Source: Salinispira pacifica (lineage in GTDB: Bacteria; Spirochaetota; Spirochaetia; DSM-27196; Salinispiraceae). Taken from it: a stretch of DNA of 64,000 bases. Below are positions 19,265-28,911 of the stretch, piece by piece. The notes beneath the pieces are model-generated. The model made no database searches and was not told where the DNA came from. It saw only the letters and a list, made by a program, of their open reading frames with translations. The translations under genes and the position numbers were made by a program. Position 1 is the stretch's first letter, and each line of letters starts with the position of its first letter. The stretch is taken from the NCBI RefSeq assembly GCF_000507245.1, contig NC_023035.1, forward strand, positions 2,709,570-2,773,569, read 5' to 3'.

Positions 19265-20512
19265 TTATTGATTCACCCGCAGGGCTTCCACGGGATGAAT
19301 TTTGCTTACTTTCCGTGCCGGCAGATAGCTTGAAAGGGATGCCACCACAGATGCTGAAAAGAAGGTGACGATGGCAGTGTACGGGGTAACCTTCACAAAC
19401 ATCCGCCCCGACAGCTCCCGCACTCCCGCATCCTGAAGGATGGAGTCATACATGGGAATTCCCGCCTGCTCCAGGGGTATTCCCATGAGGAATCCAAGCA
19501 GGACACCGCCGGCGGCGCCGATCACCCCCAGAAAGCTGGCTTCCAGAAAGAACAGGCGGACAATCTGACCGGGCTCCATTCCCAGTGCACCCAGCATGCC
19601 GATCTCCCGGGAGCGCTCATGAATGGTCATGATGGTGGTATTGATAATCACCGTACTTCCCAGAAGAAAAAGGATCAGGGCCAGCACAGCGTAGCTGATC
19701 TCCGCCATCCGCATAATCGACCACAGCTGGGATATTTCCTGCCAGGGCATAATGCTGAACTGATCCGTGCTGAAACCTGTTTCCTCCAGCCTCCGGGATA
19801 TCCGTTCAGCCAGAGCAGAGCTTTTCACATCCCCGTCTGACTGTATGAGTATTTCCATCAGCTCATTGCTGCTTCGCAGAATTCTCTGCATTAGGGGCAG
19901 AGAGGCAAAAAAGCTCATGGCATTTGCCGAGGCATCGCTGAAATCCGCGATGGCGTGGACCTTCAGGGTGACTGCATTGCTGGCTCCCCGCTTGGTTCTC
20001 AGCAGAAGGGTAATGGAATCGTGTAACTCCAGATCCAGTTTCTCCGCAAGACTCCGGGAAAAGAGTGCGTTTTTACTTCCCGGTTCGGGCATTCCTCCCT
20101 GAATTATATGGTCGCTGAGAGCCTGGAAAGACTCTTCAAGCCGGAAATTCACCGCCGTTCCCCGTGCGGGTATGGTTTTGCCGTCCCGGTACACCACACT
20201 GCCCAGATGAATCCGGGGGCTTACCGCTTTTACACCCGGAACCCGAAGAACCTCCTCAACCAGTTCATCACCCGGTGAAAGACTGTAACGCAGGGGATGA
20301 ATGCTCTCATCGTCCTGAAATTCAATATGCCGGATTCTCACGTCCCCGGAGATGTAGGTGGTGATATTTTCCCGGATGTCGGATTTCATCCATTCGGTAA
20401 TCCCCAATACCAGCAGGAAGGCAATCGCCGTAACCCCGATGGATATTGCAGACAGAAGGGACCGGCGCCGGTTCCTTCCCAGGTTTCGTAATGCCATAAC
20501 TGTAAGTTTCAT
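19265..20512 (-). CDS. FtsX-type ABC transporter permease (second of pair)
   Basis: Membrane protein of 415 residues from ATG 20512. An N-terminal helix follows NLGRNRRRSLLSAISIGVTA, then a periplasmic MacB-PCD-like domain (about 45-270) and three C-terminal helices with REIGMLGALGMEPGQI, typical of FtsX/LolC/LolE/MacB permeases. These need an ATPase such as LolD, but none is encoded beside it. The partner permease is 83 bp upstream. Likely substrates for the family are lipoproteins or lipids; this is inference. Confidence 0.88.
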   Translation of the reverse strand: MKLTVMALRNLGRNRRRSLLSAISIGVTAIAFLLVLGITEWMKSDIRENITTYISGDVRIRHIEFQDDESIHPLRYSLSPGDELVEEVLRVPGVKAVSPRIHLGSVVYRDGKTIPARGTAVNFRLEESFQALSDHIIQGGMPEPGSKNALFSRSLAEKLDLELHDSITLLLRTKRGASNAVTLKVHAIADFSDASANAMSFFASLPLMQRILRSSNELMEILIQSDGDVKSSALAERISRRLEETGFSTDQFSIMPWQEISQLWSIMRMAEISYAVLALILFLLGSTVIINTTIMTIHERSREIGMLGALGMEPGQIVRLFFLEASFLGVIGAAGGVLLGFLMGIPLEQAGIPMYDSILQDAGVRELSGRMFVKVTPYTAIVTFFSASVVASLSSYLPARKVSKIHPVEALRVNQ

Positions 20513-20559
20513 AGCTGCAATGCCCCTCCGCATTTTCCGGCTTTCTGCGTATCTGATAT

Positions 20560-20592
20560 CATTACACTGATATCTGTCATTACACTGATATC
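20560..20592. repeat. Two 15-bp direct repeats with GATATC palindromes
   Basis: CATTACACTGATATC occurs at 20560-20574 and 20578-20592, an 18-bp period, with a third GATATC at 20555-20560. The array fills the gap between the two permease genes, just upstream of the second one. It may be a protein-binding site or a slippage product. Confidence 0.55.
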
Positions 20593-20595
20593 ACC

Positions 20596-21855
20596 CTATT
20601 CCATCCGCAGACAATCCACCACCGGTTTTTTCACCGCTCTGCGTCCGGGTATGAGGGCCACCAGGGCGGATACGGCAATGCCAAAAGCAGCCGCCCGAAG
20701 CATGGTGGCGAAGTTCCACATCCCCATAAAATGCATGTCGGTTCTGAAACCGAAATTCAAATCCGAAGGCATGAACGCAGAAAAATCCAGTCCCCAGGTC
20801 ACCAGATGCCACACAATGGGGATGCTGAACAATACCCCTGCAATGGCTCCCAGCAGTCCGATTCCCCCGGCTTCCAGGGTGAGCAGCAGAAGGATGGATC
20901 TGTCTTCCATGCCCATGGCCCTGAGCATGCCGATCTCCCGAAAACGGTCGTACACTGCATTCAGCATGGTATTGGAAATTCCCACCAGGGCAACAATGAA
21001 AATAAAAAAGGTAAAGGCTTTGGTTTCATTCCTGGCAATTGTATCGAACTCGCTCACCGCCGGCTCCATCTCCTGCCAGGTTCTGGCCAGGATCCCTCCG
21101 GGCAGCAGCTCTTCCAGCTGCCGCTTCAGCTCTCCGGGGTCACTGGTCGGTGGATGGTAGAGGTTCAGATCGGTCACTGCCCCGTTCATGTTCAGGGCGC
21201 TGTCCGCAAGAGAAAGGGGAATGTACACCGCCGAAAGATCCACAACCGGATTCGGAGTATCCGCAATTCCGCTGATGATCACCTCTATGGTCTGGTAAGC
21301 GCCGTCACGTGTACGGGTGCGGATCAGGAGGGGATAGCCCACCCGGGCGCCGGTTTTTCGGGCAATTCCTGCGCCGATTACCGCAGAGGGCGTTTCACTT
21401 TCCAGCCATTGCCCCTGGCTTACAGAAGAGTCTATGCGGAACACATCTCCGTCCTTTTCCGGATCAACCCCGTTCACAATAATCCGGCGGCTGCCGCTGT
21501 CAGGATACGGATCCTGATAATAGAGCATTTCCCCGGAAAAGCGGGTTCGCGGAACGGGATTGAATCCGGCAGCCTCCAACTCGCCCATAATGGTCCGGGG
21601 TGAATCAATTGCGTGTTTTAACGGATAGAACTCCCGATCTTCCCAGAATTCTGGGGTAACCATGCGGACACTTGCTGTCTCGTACAATATGAGGTTGTTG
21701 CTGTTATCGTGAACCATGCCCAGCACCATGGAATCCATGTACACATATGCCATAATTCCCGCAGCTATGGAGATGGAGGTAATGACCGTGCGGCGTTTAT
21801 GCCGAAGCAGGTTCAGCCAGGCAAGTTTGAGGTAGAAGTTAATGTTGATTTTCAT
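20596..21855 (-). CDS. FtsX-type ABC transporter permease (first of pair)
   Basis: Membrane protein of 419 residues. ATG 21855 follows a GGAGGGGAGGG tract, so it is preferred over the ATG seven codons earlier. The layout matches its neighbour: helix near residues 15-35 (NLLRHKRRTVITSISIAAG), a periplasmic domain (about 45-270), and three terminal helices with REIGMLRAMGMEDRS. The two permeases are diverged and probably form a heterodimer like LolC-LolE. It follows the acyltransferase gene by 55 bp on the same strand. No ATP-binding subunit is nearby. Confidence 0.88.
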   Translation of the reverse strand: MKININFYLKLAWLNLLRHKRRTVITSISIAAGIMAYVYMDSMVLGMVHDNSNNLILYETASVRMVTPEFWEDREFYPLKHAIDSPRTIMGELEAAGFNPVPRTRFSGEMLYYQDPYPDSGSRRIIVNGVDPEKDGDVFRIDSSVSQGQWLESETPSAVIGAGIARKTGARVGYPLLIRTRTRDGAYQTIEVIISGIADTPNPVVDLSAVYIPLSLADSALNMNGAVTDLNLYHPPTSDPGELKRQLEELLPGGILARTWQEMEPAVSEFDTIARNETKAFTFFIFIVALVGISNTMLNAVYDRFREIGMLRAMGMEDRSILLLLTLEAGGIGLLGAIAGVLFSIPIVWHLVTWGLDFSAFMPSDLNFGFRTDMHFMGMWNFATMLRAAAFGIAVSALVALIPGRRAVKKPVVDCLRME

Positions 21856-21910
21856 TCCGCCCTCCCCTCCATCCATTCTAAGAATAGTCAGGGATATTTG
21901 CCACGGATTA

Positions 21911-22783
21911 TCAGCCCGGAATAGGTGCTTTTTCCCGCAAAACCTCTCGTTTTTCCAGGGGGGCCCTGCAGCTGAAGCTTTCAGAAAGTCCAGCCTGAAC
22001 CCTCAGCCGAACTCCCGCCTCCATCCTCCGGGGATACACAATGGAGAGAAAGGCGGCCCTGGAGAGGGCATCATCCATTGTCGGGGCGCTGAGAACAAAA
22101 GGGTGGCGAAAGTACCTGCGGTGGTACACCGAAGATACCCTGCAGCAGCGAACGGACAGCTCTTGTCCGTTTCGGGAAAAGTCCCGGAGCAGCATCCGGG
22201 GAAATCTGCTCCAGACCCTCAACTCAGGAAATTCCCAGTGACCGGGTTTTGCCGGGAACACCAGGGGGTCAAGGTCGGGATCAGGCTCAATTTCTCCCGC
22301 AGGATACATAAGAAGGCTGCCGCCGTCCCGCAGATGATTCCGCGCCCGGCGCATTTGGGGAATCCGCTGGCGGCTGCTGGGACTCAGCAGAATGAGATAT
22401 TTTTTCAGCTCAGGCATCATATGGAAAAACCGCCGGCTTTTCACAAGAATTTTCAGATTTTCCGTTGGAATTTGACTCAAAAGAGCAAGGGAGTCGCCTA
22501 TTCCCGGATGATTGGACACATACAGACAGGGTTGTGCCGGACGTTCAAGCAGCGTACGGTGGTCGGGAGGCAGATCAAGTTCCCGGTAGAATCTGTTATA
22601 CAGCCAGCCTGCGGCCTTCTGAAGACCCCCGTGGCGGATTTTCCGGTCAAAGCGGTACAGATCCAGGGTGATGCGGAAAATCCCCGGCAAAGCGTATATC
22701 ACCATAAACATCCGGTGGAAGACCGAAGAAACGGGCAGGGATGATGACAGGTCCCCCAAGAGAGAAAGAGCCAGTCCGATCAT
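21911..22783 (-). CDS. PlsC-like lysophospholipid acyltransferase
   Basis: Predicted acyltransferase of 290 residues. Motif I of the family (H-x4-D) appears as SNHPGIGDSL and motif III as MYPAGEIE. The N-terminus is hydrophobic and may anchor it at the inner membrane. It would transfer an acyl chain to a lysophospholipid or related acceptor; the exact acceptor cannot be read. It overlaps the upstream methyltransferase gene by four bases and precedes the FtsX-type permease pair, suggesting a joint role in lipid or lipoprotein modification. Confidence 0.78.
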   Translation of the reverse strand: MIGLALSLLGDLSSSLPVSSVFHRMFMVIYALPGIFRITLDLYRFDRKIRHGGLQKAAGWLYNRFYRELDLPPDHRTLLERPAQPCLYVSNHPGIGDSLALLSQIPTENLKILVKSRRFFHMMPELKKYLILLSPSSRQRIPQMRRARNHLRDGGSLLMYPAGEIEPDPDLDPLVFPAKPGHWEFPELRVWSRFPRMLLRDFSRNGQELSVRCCRVSSVYHRRYFRHPFVLSAPTMDDALSRAAFLSIVYPRRMEAGVRLRVQAGLSESFSCRAPLEKREVLREKAPIPG

Positions 22784-23589
22784 ATGCGCTTCACCAGCAG
22801 ATCCACCTGACTGTTGGCAAAGCCCAGCTCATGGGTCTCCATCTGCTCCGTCCGGGTGGAAAGCCAGGCCTGGAATTGACCGGCAGAAGGGGCGGCCGGT
22901 TTCACCTCGGATGAAAGAACCTGGCGAAAGAAATGAAGAAGACTTGAGAGAACATGCTGCTCCCCGTCGGCGTATCCGTCTTTCCGGGGAACGATCATCC
23001 AGTCGGACGCAGCGGCATCCAGAACTTTCAGGCCGGTGTCGGCACTGCAGTAGTGAAGCAGCTCACGTCCCGCGCGGCTGCCGTCCCGCCGGGAATCCTT
23101 CATGGATCCGTTGTACAGTTCCAGAACATGTGCATCCATGGGATGGGGCGGAAAAAAACGGCTGTTCCCGTCATACACCATGCTGAAATACCCCCAGCCG
23201 CCATTCTTCAGGTTCCGGCGTATCTGCTGCATCATGGAGGGAATATTCACAAGATCCATGAACATATGGGAGATAATAACATCATATGCTTCATCCCCGC
23301 TGCCCGCCAGAAAATCCTGAGCGTCCCCTGCAACGGTTTTCAGCGTCACCCCCTCCGGCAGGGGATCCGATTCAATTTCCGATAAAAGCTCGGAATCCAG
23401 ATCCAGAGCATGGTACTCACAATCCCGAAGCTGTTCATTCAGCCTGCGCAGCATTGCGCCGTTCCCGGCCCCCAGATCCAGCAGCCTCATGCCTGGCCGG
23501 ATATATTCTTTGAGCCTGTTCAACAGCCGGGGATGAAGGCTTTTTGAATCGAGTTTCCACTTTGACTGCAGGTATTTGCTGAAATCCAT
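22780..23589 (-). CDS. SAM-dependent methyltransferase
   Basis: Class I methyltransferase of 269 residues. The SAM-binding motif I is LLDLGAGNGAMLRRL (about 36-50), followed by an acidic strand end YHALDLDSE and motif IV-like DVIISHMFMDL. The acceptor substrate is unknown. It overlaps the acyltransferase gene by 4 bp, so the pair is translationally coupled. With the permeases downstream it heads a likely four-gene operon. Confidence 0.82.
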   Translation of the reverse strand: MDFSKYLQSKWKLDSKSLHPRLLNRLKEYIRPGMRLLDLGAGNGAMLRRLNEQLRDCEYHALDLDSELLSEIESDPLPEGVTLKTVAGDAQDFLAGSGDEAYDVIISHMFMDLVNIPSMMQQIRRNLKNGGWGYFSMVYDGNSRFFPPHPMDAHVLELYNGSMKDSRRDGSRAGRELLHYCSADTGLKVLDAAASDWMIVPRKDGYADGEQHVLSSLLHFFRQVLSSEVKPAAPSAGQFQAWLSTRTEQMETHELGFANSQVDLLVKRI

Positions 23590-23667
23590 TATTGATGTTT
23601 CATCCTCCGGTGCAGGTTTTCCCGTTTTACAGATGTATCACGTCAGTGACCGGCGATTTCCCGGGTC

Positions 23668-25539
23668 CTACAGTTCAATGACCGGTGCCGGCACGGCAAA
23701 GTAAAAGCCCTGGGCAATATCGCAGTCGGTATCCAGCAGGCGGGTCAGCTGGGCCTCACTCTCCACGCCTTCTGCAACAACCGTATAGCCCAGCAGATGG
23801 CCAATGGTGCATATTGAGCTGAATATACCGAATTTTTTTTCGTTCGTGTGTATATCATCAATAAATGACTTGTCCACCTTCAGTTCATCCAGCTGGAGAT
23901 TGCTGATATAGGAGAGGGAAGAGAACCCCGTGCCGAAGTCATCCAGGGAGATTCTCAAAGACTCGGCTTTCAGCTTCTCCACGATCTGCCTCAGCTTGGA
24001 AATATCCTCTATAAACACATCTTCGGTAATTTCCAGAATGATCCGGCGGGGATCAACCCCCTTGTTTCGCACCGCGGCAATCAGAAATTCGGGAAATCCC
24101 GGATCCAGAAACAGGCTGGGGGAAATATTTATTGCAATGTGTAAATCCGCACCGAAGCGTGCGTCAATCTCAGGAACATCCTTCAGCACTTTTTCCAGAA
24201 TCAGGTAACCGAAGCGGTTCATCAGATGATACTTGTTCAGAATGGGAATAAACTGCATGGGAGAGACAAACTGACTCGCAGTATCCTGCCAACGGGTCAG
24301 GGCTTCAAGACCTATTACCCTGGAATCTTTCAGACTGATTTTTTTCTGGTAGTATACAAGAAACTCATCCTGTTCGATGGCCTCTTCAAGAGCACTTCTG
24401 AGAATCATCTCTTCGGAACTGTAATCCTTCATGGCCGGGTCGTAGAGCACCACAGCTGCGGCGGATATTCCTTCGCTGCGGTACAGGGCAATCCCGGCAT
24501 TTTTATAGCATTCTTCAATGCTCTCCCCGTCCCGGGGGTAGGCTGAGGCGGCAGCACGGATATCCAGTGTGATTTCCGGAAACTGCTCCCTGACTATCTG
24601 CTTCATACGGTTGCTGAAGAGGGCCACACGTTCATACAGATCGGATTCACTCCAGCCGCCGGCCCATCCCACAAACTCCACCCCGTTATACCGTGCAATG
24701 AAATTGTTTTCGCTGCTGTAGGATTTCAACAGACGTCCCACATGTTCCAGAAGGAGATCGGCCTTGGCCGGCCCGATGAGAGAATTCACGATACGGAAAT
24801 TATAGATTTCCAGTACAATAATATACCCCTCTCCCAGAGTCCCCGCATGTGAGCGGCTGTGAAGCTCTTTTTCAAATGCCATCTTATTGGGTAATCCGGT
24901 GACAGGATCGGTGTATGCCAGTGCTTTCAGTTCATCTTCCCGCTGTTGTAACCGGGTATTGGTCTTTTGCTGAACACGGAGCAGTCCAAGCAAACGCCGT
25001 TTCAGAAGAATAATGGCAAATGCGGCAAATCCTGAGGTAAAGGCCAGAGCAATCCCGCGGGTCAGCCATTGCTGGGGACTGTTCATCCTGTTCAGATGGG
25101 AAATTCCATACTCCACATAGGCCTGCCCTACAATCAGGGAAAAAAGAAGAAAAAGAAGGACGGTGAATCCCATAAATCCGAGGGCCCTTCCCGGACTGGA
25201 AACAGTGAGGTACAGAATATGAAGGGCGAAAATAGTAAGGAATGCAGTTCCGATAAGTCCGCTGAATATCAGCGAGTACGCAATGCTCATGAGCCCCAGC
25301 AGGGTTGCAATGGTGATTTTCAGAGTGAGAGAAGTATAGCGGGGAAATGCCCCCATGAGAAACGATACCCCTGCGGTAATCAAATTCAGCTGGGGGAATA
25401 TACCGTGATTCATTGAGTTGAGACTCTGATATACCCCGGACACCAGGGTTGCCGTTGCGAAAAGAAAGAGGGCTGCCTGTAGCACCGGTTCAGTCAGCTG
25501 TTGGTACTGCTTCCAGTTTTCGTGTCTGTCGGGACTCAC
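23668..25539 (-). CDS. Membrane protein with degenerate GGDEF and intact EAL domain
   Basis: Cyclic-di-GMP protein of 623 residues, GTG start. About six hydrophobic segments fill residues 15-185. The GGDEF domain (about 205-360) has NGVEF in place of GGDEF, so it should not synthesise c-di-GMP. The EAL domain (about 370-620) keeps its catalytic signatures: EALTRW, NISPSLF, EITED, DDFGTGFSSL, KVDKSF, AEGVES and QGF. It is therefore probably a phosphodiesterase, with the degenerate domain as regulator. Monocistronic on the minus strand between the methyltransferase and the amylase genes. Confidence 0.9.
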   Translation of the reverse strand: MSPDRHENWKQYQQLTEPVLQAALFLFATATLVSGVYQSLNSMNHGIFPQLNLITAGVSFLMGAFPRYTSLTLKITIATLLGLMSIAYSLIFSGLIGTAFLTIFALHILYLTVSSPGRALGFMGFTVLLFLLFSLIVGQAYVEYGISHLNRMNSPQQWLTRGIALAFTSGFAAFAIILLKRRLLGLLRVQQKTNTRLQQREDELKALAYTDPVTGLPNKMAFEKELHSRSHAGTLGEGYIIVLEIYNFRIVNSLIGPAKADLLLEHVGRLLKSYSSENNFIARYNGVEFVGWAGGWSESDLYERVALFSNRMKQIVREQFPEITLDIRAAASAYPRDGESIEECYKNAGIALYRSEGISAAAVVLYDPAMKDYSSEEMILRSALEEAIEQDEFLVYYQKKISLKDSRVIGLEALTRWQDTASQFVSPMQFIPILNKYHLMNRFGYLILEKVLKDVPEIDARFGADLHIAINISPSLFLDPGFPEFLIAAVRNKGVDPRRIILEITEDVFIEDISKLRQIVEKLKAESLRISLDDFGTGFSSLSYISNLQLDELKVDKSFIDDIHTNEKKFGIFSSICTIGHLLGYTVVAEGVESEAQLTRLLDTDCDIAQGFYFAVPAPVIEL

Positions 25540-25576
25540 AGCTTAATTGTGCTACAAGCAGCATCACTTATTCAAG

Positions 25577-25598
25577 AAAAAACGCCCGTGAAGGGCAT
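25577..25598 (-). terminator. Rho-independent terminator of the amylase gene
   Basis: On the minus strand GCCC-TTCAC-GGGC forms a short stem, extended by a G-U and an A-U pair and followed by six T. It lies about 110 bp after the amylase stop codon and before the GGDEF-EAL gene. Confidence 0.6.
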
Positions 25599-25710
25599 TG
25601 AAGGCAATTGAAGGGCCTTTACATGCAAAAGGGCCGCCGGGTGAACCCCCGGACAGCCCCAATTCAGCTGAAATATGCAGGACGACACCCTGCACTGCAG
25701 GTTCTCCGGC

Positions 25711-27528
25711 TCAGCGGGCTTCCTCAATCAGCAGAGGTGCGGAAGGTTCAGCATCAAATGTCACCCGTCCGTTCTCGACTGCAGCAACCGAGCCGCTGTA
25801 CGCATCCCGGAGTTCAAGGCCGTCCTCCCAGAACCCCTCAACGGGGATCTCGAGACTTCCTTCTCCTCCCAGGACCACCAGCACCTTGTCCAGATCATGA
25901 TAGTTCCGGGCAAACGCGTAATCTGCATCCTTCACTTCCACCCGGCTGTGCACACCTGCACCCACTGAGATGTGGCTGGCTCTGAACCGGCCGAGCTTCT
26001 GCCAGTGCCGGTGAACGTCGGAGTTCAAGTTCTCCCAGGGCTGGGGGGTGCGGGTGCCCTGTCCGGGGTCACCAACACGGTAAGGCTGGTACTCCCGGGC
26101 GAGCTCATCACCATAGAATACCTGGACGGCACCGGGTACCAGCATCAGAGCGGTTCCCGCAGCTTTCTGCCGTTCCGGCCCCGCATTTCCTCCGTTCACC
26201 CGGTAGCCGTTATTGGACAGACGGGTGTTGTAAAAGAGTACGGTATCGTGACTGCTGATATACGACAGCATATTAAAGCCGGGGTCGGAATTGATGGTCC
26301 GGGCATAACGGGAATAGATTCCTTCCAGGGCTTCTGCATCCACCGTGCCGTCGGCATGTATCGCACGGTCGGCATTCATCTGGAACTCGAAGTTAATGAG
26401 TGAATCAAAACCGTTGTCGAAGTATGCGTTTCTGCCCACACCCTGTCCGAACACCTCGCCGGTCATCCAGAAGGGAAGATCATCCAGAGCTTTTTCCGGA
26501 TTCTCGGCCTTCCATTCCGCCAGAGCTTCGTCGGCTGCAACTGCAAGTTCCTGCCAGGCATCAAGGCCCACATGCTTGGCGGTATCTATCCGGAAACCGT
26601 CTATTCCGTAATCCCGGACCCAGTCGGTCAGCCAGGTAATGAGATAATCCCGTACTGTTGCGTTTTCCAGAGGCTCCACATCCGAGTTACCTGCCGCGGC
26701 TTTTTCCATGAGGAAGACCGGGGGATCCACGGGCTGGCTGCTCTCAGTGCGGAAGTCCGGGAGGAACCCCACGCTTGATGTCAGATCATCGTCACCGGGA
26801 GCTGGATATCCGGGAATGCCGCCCCGAACCCAGTCCGGTCCCCACCAGCGGGCCCATGCGTCCTCCTGTCCGGAATAATCGATGTAATCGTGGTGGCTGT
26901 GCCAGTTGTTATTTTCAGGAACCCAATCCTCGGGGAGGGGTTCGCCCTTCCATCCGCCGAAATCGAATTTCCGCATATCTTTTACGCTGTTGTACCCCGC
27001 ATGATTCATCACCACATCCATTACCACACGGATACCGTTTTCATGAGCCGCATCCATAAAACGGGCGAACTCTTCCTCGGTTCCCATATTGGCATCGATC
27101 CGGGTGAAGTCCATGGGGTAATACCCGTGATAGGCAAAATGGGCAAAGGATCCGTCTCCTCCGCCGACCCATCCGTGAATCTGCTCCAATGGACTGGAAA
27201 TCCACAGGGCGTTTACCCCCAGATCGGCGAAATACCCTTCTTCGATTTTCGCAGTGAGCCCTGCAAGGTCTCCGCCGTGAAAGGTTCCCACCTCATCGCC
27301 GCCGTCCCGGAATCGTCCGTAGCTTGTATCGTTGGCGGGATTACCGTTGGCGAACCGGTCGATGATCACAAAATACACTGTGGCATTCTCCCAGCTGAAT
27401 TCCGGAAGCTGTGAAGGAGCTACTCCCTCCCCCGCATAGCTGCCGGGAACATCCAGGCTGGTGGTGGCACAGGCCGTCAACAAGAGCGGAATAAGCACCG
27501 CAATAAACAAAAATTTGATGTTTTTCAT
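25711..27528 (-). CDS. Alpha-amylase family (GH13) lipoprotein
   Basis: Starch- or maltodextrin-cleaving enzyme of 605 residues. A lipoprotein signal with lipobox LTAC puts it on the outer face of a membrane. The four GH13 regions are present: DVVMNH (region I), GFRIDTAKH with the nucleophile Asp (II), GEVFG with the acid Glu (III) and SSHDT (IV). A C-terminal beta domain completes it. AAAGGGG four bases before ATG 27528 is a strong ribosome site. Upstream lies an IS4-type element, 108 bp from the start codon, which may have displaced distal regulatory sequence. Confidence 0.92.
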   Translation of the reverse strand: MKNIKFLFIAVLIPLLLTACATTSLDVPGSYAGEGVAPSQLPEFSWENATVYFVIIDRFANGNPANDTSYGRFRDGGDEVGTFHGGDLAGLTAKIEEGYFADLGVNALWISSPLEQIHGWVGGGDGSFAHFAYHGYYPMDFTRIDANMGTEEEFARFMDAAHENGIRVVMDVVMNHAGYNSVKDMRKFDFGGWKGEPLPEDWVPENNNWHSHHDYIDYSGQEDAWARWWGPDWVRGGIPGYPAPGDDDLTSSVGFLPDFRTESSQPVDPPVFLMEKAAAGNSDVEPLENATVRDYLITWLTDWVRDYGIDGFRIDTAKHVGLDAWQELAVAADEALAEWKAENPEKALDDLPFWMTGEVFGQGVGRNAYFDNGFDSLINFEFQMNADRAIHADGTVDAEALEGIYSRYARTINSDPGFNMLSYISSHDTVLFYNTRLSNNGYRVNGGNAGPERQKAAGTALMLVPGAVQVFYGDELAREYQPYRVGDPGQGTRTPQPWENLNSDVHRHWQKLGRFRASHISVGAGVHSRVEVKDADYAFARNYHDLDKVLVVLGGEGSLEIPVEGFWEDGLELRDAYSGSVAAVENGRVTFDAEPSAPLLIEEAR

Positions 27529-27644
27529 ACTACCCCTTTATGTTGCCACCCAGACTACCCAGTCTCACAGGGAATTGACAAGGGCTCAAAGCTCGGAATT
27601 CCGGAACATTTTCACAGACAAAGTCTGGTATATTCATGTAGAAT

Positions 27645-28911
27645 CACTGCTGTCCGGTTAAATAAAAAAAGCTAGTAATTTGCCTTTTATCTGTGCATAA
27701 TGTGTTTACCACTAAACCATTACACAAAAGGAAATTACTAGCATGAAAAAGTATAGCACGGTGCTTGGCACATTGAATAGCGTCATTTCACGATATGATT
27801 TCAAGAAAATTGTCGATTTGCACGATGGAGATAAAGGAATACGGACCCTCTCCACAGATCTTCTTCTTAAAACAATGACCTATGCACAAGTTTCACAGGC
27901 ATTCAGTCTGAATGAAGTCATAGCAACCATGCACTCCCAGCATGCTAAACTCTATCATGCCGGCATGGCGCCGGTAAAAAAATCCACTGTCGCTGATGCC
28001 CTGGCAAAACGCAGCAGTGATATCTTTAAGGATTTATTTTATCAGCTCCTTGGTCAGGCAGGTACAATGCATACGCCGAACCACCGTTTTCGCAATCCCT
28101 TGCAAATCATTGATGCCACGACAATCGACCTCTGCCTCTCGCGCTATGACTGGGCTCAGTTTCGTACAACAAAGGGGGCAATAAAACTGCACGCCAGCTA
28201 TAACAGTGACAGCGCACTACCAAATTATGTACAGCTGAGTACCGGTAAACTCCATGAGACGAATACGCTTTTAGATTTTCCCCGCAAGAAGGGAGATATT
28301 ATGGTTTTTGATCGGGGGTATAATAACTATAAGTCATTTCACAAATTGCAATTAGATGACGTTACATTCGTAACCAGATTAAAGAAGAATGCCAAGGTGA
28401 GAACAACTCTTGTATACCATAAGAATCCCGATGGGCCGGTACTTGAAGATGCTTGGATGAAGTTTACCCAAGATAGTGCCGAAGCAAACTATCCCGACCT
28501 GATCCGAGTGGTTACGTATAAAGATCCGGAGCATGGGAAGGTATACCGTTTTCTCACAAACAACTTCGACTTGCCAGCACATGAGATCGCGGATATTTAT
28601 AAGGAACGCTGGCAGGTTGAGCTATTCTTTAAATGGATCAAGCAAAATCTGAAAATTAAAACTTTCTTCGGAACGAGTAAGAATGCAGTATGGAGTCAAA
28701 TCTGGATAGCATTAATTGTGTATGTTCTCATTTGGATGATGAAGGTACTACATGGAATTGAATCGACGTTTCAAAAAATAATGCAGGTCCTCAAGTTAAC
28801 CATTCTGGATCGCCGGGATATCTCCGAATTATTTCATCCGCCTCCACCTTCCCCTATTTCATCAAATCTTTGGCTTTTTGAGGGGGCTGGAAATTAAACC
28901 GGACAGCAGTG
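27645..28911 (+). mobile_element. Complete IS4-family insertion sequence
   Basis: Element of 1267 bp with 15-bp perfect terminal inverted repeats (CACTGCTGTCCGGTT at 27645-27659, its complement ending at 28911). A 9-bp target duplication ATGTAGAAT flanks it (27636-27644 and 28912-28920). One intact transposase fills it. Perfect ends, intact frame and exact duplication indicate a recent insertion between the amylase and SulP genes. Confidence 0.96.
27743..28897 (+). CDS. IS4-family DDE transposase
   Basis: Transposase of 384 residues, apparently full length. The DDE residues can be placed in IDATTIDL (first Asp), VFDRGYNNY (second Asp) and YKERWQVELFFKWIKQNLKI, the Y-(2)-R-(3)-E-(6)-K signature of IS4. 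Its codon use is more AT-rich than flanking genes, consistent with acquisition. The stop codon lies 14 bp inside the right end of the element. Confidence 0.95.
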   Translation: MKKYSTVLGTLNSVISRYDFKKIVDLHDGDKGIRTLSTDLLLKTMTYAQVSQAFSLNEVIATMHSQHAKLYHAGMAPVKKSTVADALAKRSSDIFKDLFYQLLGQAGTMHTPNHRFRNPLQIIDATTIDLCLSRYDWAQFRTTKGAIKLHASYNSDSALPNYVQLSTGKLHETNTLLDFPRKKGDIMVFDRGYNNYKSFHKLQLDDVTFVTRLKKNAKVRTTLVYHKNPDGPVLEDAWMKFTQDSAEANYPDLIRVVTYKDPEHGKVYRFLTNNFDLPAHEIADIYKERWQVELFFKWIKQNLKIKTFFGTSKNAVWSQIWIALIVYVLIWMMKVLHGIESTFQKIMQVLKLTILDRRDISELFHPPPPSPISSNLWLFEGAGN

